The notes below the pieces were generated by a model, which did not search any database, had not been told where the DNA came from, and saw only the letters and a program-made list of their open reading frames with translations. From the NCBI RefSeq assembly GCF_023544465.1, contig NZ_JALPVL010000006.1, forward strand, positions 1 to 64,000: a DNA stretch of 64,000 nucleotides, read 5' to 3'. Numbering within the stretch: position 1 is the stretch's first letter; each line of letters opens with the position of its first letter. This stretch comes from Paractinoplanes maris (lineage in GTDB: Bacteria > Actinomycetota > Actinomycetes > Mycobacteriales > Micromonosporaceae). Shown here piece after piece: positions 61,778-64,000 of the stretch. Both the position numbers and the translations under genes were made by a program.

Positions 61778-62889
61778 GCGTCCCCCGGCCGCGCAAGATC
61801 GTGCTCCTGGTCGCCCTGGTGGCGACGCTCGCCCTACTGTGCTGTGGGGGTGGCATCACCGCACTGTTCGTCGGTGGGCTCACCGACGAGGGCAAGGACA
61901 AACTGAACTCCTCGCTCGGCTGCGGCAAGGGCGGCCCGATCGACCCGGACACCAAGTTGCCGCGGGTCCGGCCGTACGGTCCGGAGCAGATGCGCAACGC
62001 GGCGGTCATCATCAAGGTGGGCGCCGACCTCAAGTTGCCGCCACGGGCCTGGGTCATCGCGGTCGCCACGGCGATGCAGGAGTCGAGGCTCAACAATCTG
62101 GGACACCTCGGTGCCCGCAACGACCACGACTCGCAAGGGCTCTTCCAGCAGCGGCCGAGCTCCGGCTGGGGCACGGTGGCGCAGGTCCGCGACCCGGTCT
62201 ACGCGGCCACGAAGTTCTACAACAAGCTCAAGACCATCCCGGGCTGGCAACGGATGTCGCTGACCCGGGCCGCCCAGCGTGTGCAGATCAGCGCCTACCC
62301 GGATGCCTACGCGAAGCACGAGCCGGTCGCGACCCAGATCGTCAACCAACTGGCCGACGGCGCGGCGAACGCGGTCGGCGACTCGGTCGCGATGGTGTGC
62401 GCCTCGGGCGAGCAGATCGCGGCGTCGGGTTGGACGCGTCCGGTGGGCGCGGTGGTCGGCTCCGGGTTCCGCACCGCGGGCCGCCCGACCCACCAGGGTG
62501 TCGACCTGATCGCCGGCAAACAGACCCCGATCACCGCGTCGGCGAGCGGCATCGTCTCCAAAGTGAAGTGCGACGAGGACCACAGCGGGCGGCGCACCTG
62601 CAACGTCGACGGCTACCCGGGCAAGGGCGGATGCGGTTGGATGGTGGAGATCCAGCACGCCGGGAACGTCATGACGAGGTACTGCCACATGATCGTGAAG
62701 CCGTTCGTCCGTGAGGGCGAGGAGGTCACGGCCGGCCAGCTCATCGGCCGGGTCGGCACCAGCGGCAACTCGTCGGGCCCGCACCTGCACTTCGAGGTCC
62801 ACCTCAACAACGACCGGTCCAGCGCCGGCGCCATCGACCCGGTGCGGTTCATGCGGGAGCAGGGCACCCCGCTTGGAGGCGCGGGATGA
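61774..62889 (+). CDS. Bifunctional transglycosylase-like and M23 peptidase cell-wall enzyme
   Basis: The 371-aa protein has an N-terminal membrane anchor (about residues 9-35) and a lysozyme-like domain with catalytic-type Glu in ATAMQESRLNNLGHLG and QGLFQQRPSSGWGT. The C-terminal M23/LytM metallopeptidase has zinc ligands in HQGVDL and HLHFEVH. Secretion systems use such enzymes (VirB1-like) to open the peptidoglycan. Start GTG 61774 overlaps the previous stop. Confidence 0.88.
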   Translation: MSVPRPRKIVLLVALVATLALLCCGGGITALFVGGLTDEGKDKLNSSLGCGKGGPIDPDTKLPRVRPYGPEQMRNAAVIIKVGADLKLPPRAWVIAVATAMQESRLNNLGHLGARNDHDSQGLFQQRPSSGWGTVAQVRDPVYAATKFYNKLKTIPGWQRMSLTRAAQRVQISAYPDAYAKHEPVATQIVNQLADGAANAVGDSVAMVCASGEQIAASGWTRPVGAVVGSGFRTAGRPTHQGVDLIAGKQTPITASASGIVSKVKCDEDHSGRRTCNVDGYPGKGGCGWMVEIQHAGNVMTRYCHMIVKPFVREGEEVTAGQLIGRVGTSGNSSGPHLHFEVHLNNDRSSAGAIDPVRFMREQGTPLGGAG

Positions 62890-63491
62890 CCGGCGGTCCG
62901 GTGCCAGATCCTTCTGCCGCGCGCCACGACTGGGCGCCGGATCCGCCTCGGCCGATAGTGCCGACACCTGCATCGATGAGCGGCGCACTGAGAGGACGTC
63001 GCGTACTCATCGGGTTACCCGGTCTTGGTTGGCGCGGCGACCTGCGGGCCGACGAGAAGGTGGTGCAGGGAAGCCGAACCTACGTTCCTGTGATGCCTGA
63101 GGCCGAATGGTATCGAGCCGAGGCTGAGCAGACCGAGGTCTTCGCCCCACTCGTCCCTGTCGAGCGGGTATGGGTCGAGGAATATGGGCTGAGTGGACTG
63201 CCGAGCGACGGCAGCGATCTGATGTCCAAGCTCGTTTCCCTCGATGAGCCTGCTCGACGTCCCGCTGTGGCGGCACTCGACGCCGGCGCCCTGACAGGAC
63301 GTCGAGTGGTTCAGTTGCTTGACTCCGGGAAAGAACAAAGAGATCTTCGAGCAGTCACCGAAATGCACACAAGCGACGACGGCGACATTTGCATCCGAAT
63401 AGCGACTGAGCTCGATTGGTACCGCTGGGGCTGGAGCGGTAAGACACCGAGGACACTTGAAGTGCCCGTTCACAAGGTGTGGCTCGAGTAA
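62886..63491 (+). CDS. Hypothetical protein with two internal repeats
   Basis: The 201-aa soluble protein overlaps the peptidase gene by ATGA. It contains two related modules (about 37-98 and 138-201). Each begins GRRV, has DLRA in the first third, a WYR (EWYRAE, DWYRWG) and ends VPVxxVW(V/L)E. This indicates an internal duplication. The coding region is less GC-rich than the operon (63301-63360 has 31 G+C of 60). Function unknown; it could be a cargo-related or regulatory protein of the secretion locus. Confidence 0.65.
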   Translation: MTGGPVPDPSAARHDWAPDPPRPIVPTPASMSGALRGRRVLIGLPGLGWRGDLRADEKVVQGSRTYVPVMPEAEWYRAEAEQTEVFAPLVPVERVWVEEYGLSGLPSDGSDLMSKLVSLDEPARRPAVAALDAGALTGRRVVQLLDSGKEQRDLRAVTEMHTSDDGDICIRIATELDWYRWGWSGKTPRTLEVPVHKVWLE

Positions 63492-63494
63492 AAA

Positions 63495-64000
63495 CTACGG
63501 GACCTTTGTCGCGCTACAGACTCGCCAGCCCTCTTCGTCCACCAGACCGAGACGCCATGTGTCCGTGATCCGCTCGGATCCGTCACCCAGCGATCTGGTC
63601 AGATCGGCGTCGACGGTGCCTTGTTGGCCATCGGTAGCGACACGCAAGCCCTCCCAAACGACCTGAATGCCGATCGAGAATTGCGCCTCTCGCCGTTCAA
63701 TGTCCGTTCGATAGGCCGCCAGCTCGGAGAACTCGCCACCCGACTTGCAGGAGTAGAGACCGACCTCTCTCTCGTCGCGATTGACGAGATAGGCCCGGAG
63801 GAAGTTGTCGGCCGCCGCGCCTGGAGTGGTGCGCACGATCTTTGTTTCCTCGTCGTAGAGCAGCACGGCAATCCCCACGCCGCCGAGGCAGAGCAGTCCC
63901 AGCACCCCCGCGCCGAGCGCCAACCACAACCGCAGCCGCCGATTACGGGGCTTCCGCTCCGGCTCGCCCGGCACCGTCAAAGTGTCCGGCGGCGGGGGCG
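63495..64000 (-). CDS. Membrane-anchored protein, start beyond window
   Basis: A frame on the minus strand encodes at least 161 residues: a basic segment RKPRNRRLRLWL, one helix (ALGAGVLGLLCLGGVGIAVLLY) and an external domain resembling NTF2-like export-associated proteins (AAADNFLRAYLVNRDE..., ending GWRVCSATKVP). TTG 63980 is a possible start, but the frame stays open with Pro codons to the window edge. Convergent with, and 3 bp from, the preceding gene; GC is also locally low. Confidence 0.65.
   Translation of the reverse strand, partial: PPPPDTLTVPGEPERKPRNRRLRLWLALGAGVLGLLCLGGVGIAVLLYDEETKIVRTTPGAAADNFLRAYLVNRDEREVGLYSCKSGGEFSELAAYRTDIERREAQFSIGIQVVWEGLRVATDGQQGTVDADLTRSLGDGSERITDTWRLGLVDEEGWRVCSATKVP

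Overview
The window is high-GC actinobacterial chromosome, most likely from Actinoplanes or a close relative in the Micromonosporaceae. This rests on heavy GTG start use, CarD, Lsr2, a DUF3180-type gene behind folK, several leaderless promoters, and a type III PKS/UbiA cluster resembling the alkylhydroquinone (agq) cluster of Actinoplanes missouriensis. I see no tRNA, rRNA, CRISPR array or prophage. The only sign of an insertion sequence is a 25-codon transposase-like fragment cut by the left edge.

Region by region. (1) 1-0.9 kb: gene-poor DNA with two long hairpins. (2) 0.9-8.9 kb: a chitosan-utilisation locus. A secreted GH46 chitosanase with a ricin-type lectin domain is divergent from a ROK regulator, an ABC importer, a GH4 phospho-glycosidase and a BadF-type sugar kinase, in the order of the Streptomyces csnR-K cluster. 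A shared 8-bp element lies in both divergent promoters. The first permease gene carries an apparent one-base frameshift near its 3' end. (3) 9-12.3 kb: a TPR membrane protein and carD-ispD-ispF. (4) 13.4-17.8 kb: a compact cluster with a type III polyketide synthase, an acyl-CoA-dehydrogenase-fold enzyme, a methyltransferase and a UbiA prenyltransferase, predicted to make a prenylated phenolic or quinone lipid. (5) 17.8-26.9 kb: a lipoprotein gene, radA, disA, small membrane and kinase genes, a 2H phosphoesterase, def, an ACT-domain regulator and mutY. Between two convergent genes lies a 0.5-kb block of degenerate 54-bp repeats. (6) 26.9-31 kb: a secreted arabinan-degrading pair (GH51, GH43) behind a LacI-type operator. 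(7) 31-42.6 kb: clpC, lsr2, lysS, coaX, nadC, nadB, a septum-formation-family lipoprotein, panD, panC and a DUF2520 gene. Two DnaA boxes lie between clpC and lsr2. (8) 42.8-44.9 kb: a MidA/NDUFAF7 methyltransferase translationally coupled to a lone NuoD paralogue. (9) 44.9-50 kb: a repeat-rich membrane protein and an osmoprotectant ABC importer whose binding protein looks circularly permuted. (10) 50-54.7 kb: membrane proteins and folP-folB-folK-DUF3180. (11) 54.7-63.5 kb: an operon for a chromosomal type IV secretion-like apparatus (VirB2/3-like small membrane proteins, VirB4-like ATPase, polytopic VirB6/TrbL-like protein, VirB8/TcpC-like protein, transglycosylase-M23 peptidase), linked by overlapping starts and stops that include two tiny ORFs.

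Window-wide themes: at four loci the 3' end of a gene, including its stop codon, is tandemly copied just downstream. At least six genes have a TANNNT -10 element exactly six bases before the start codon, the signature of leaderless transcription. Gene calls rest on recognised motifs read by eye. No database search was run, and family names for small membrane and hypothetical proteins are the least certain.
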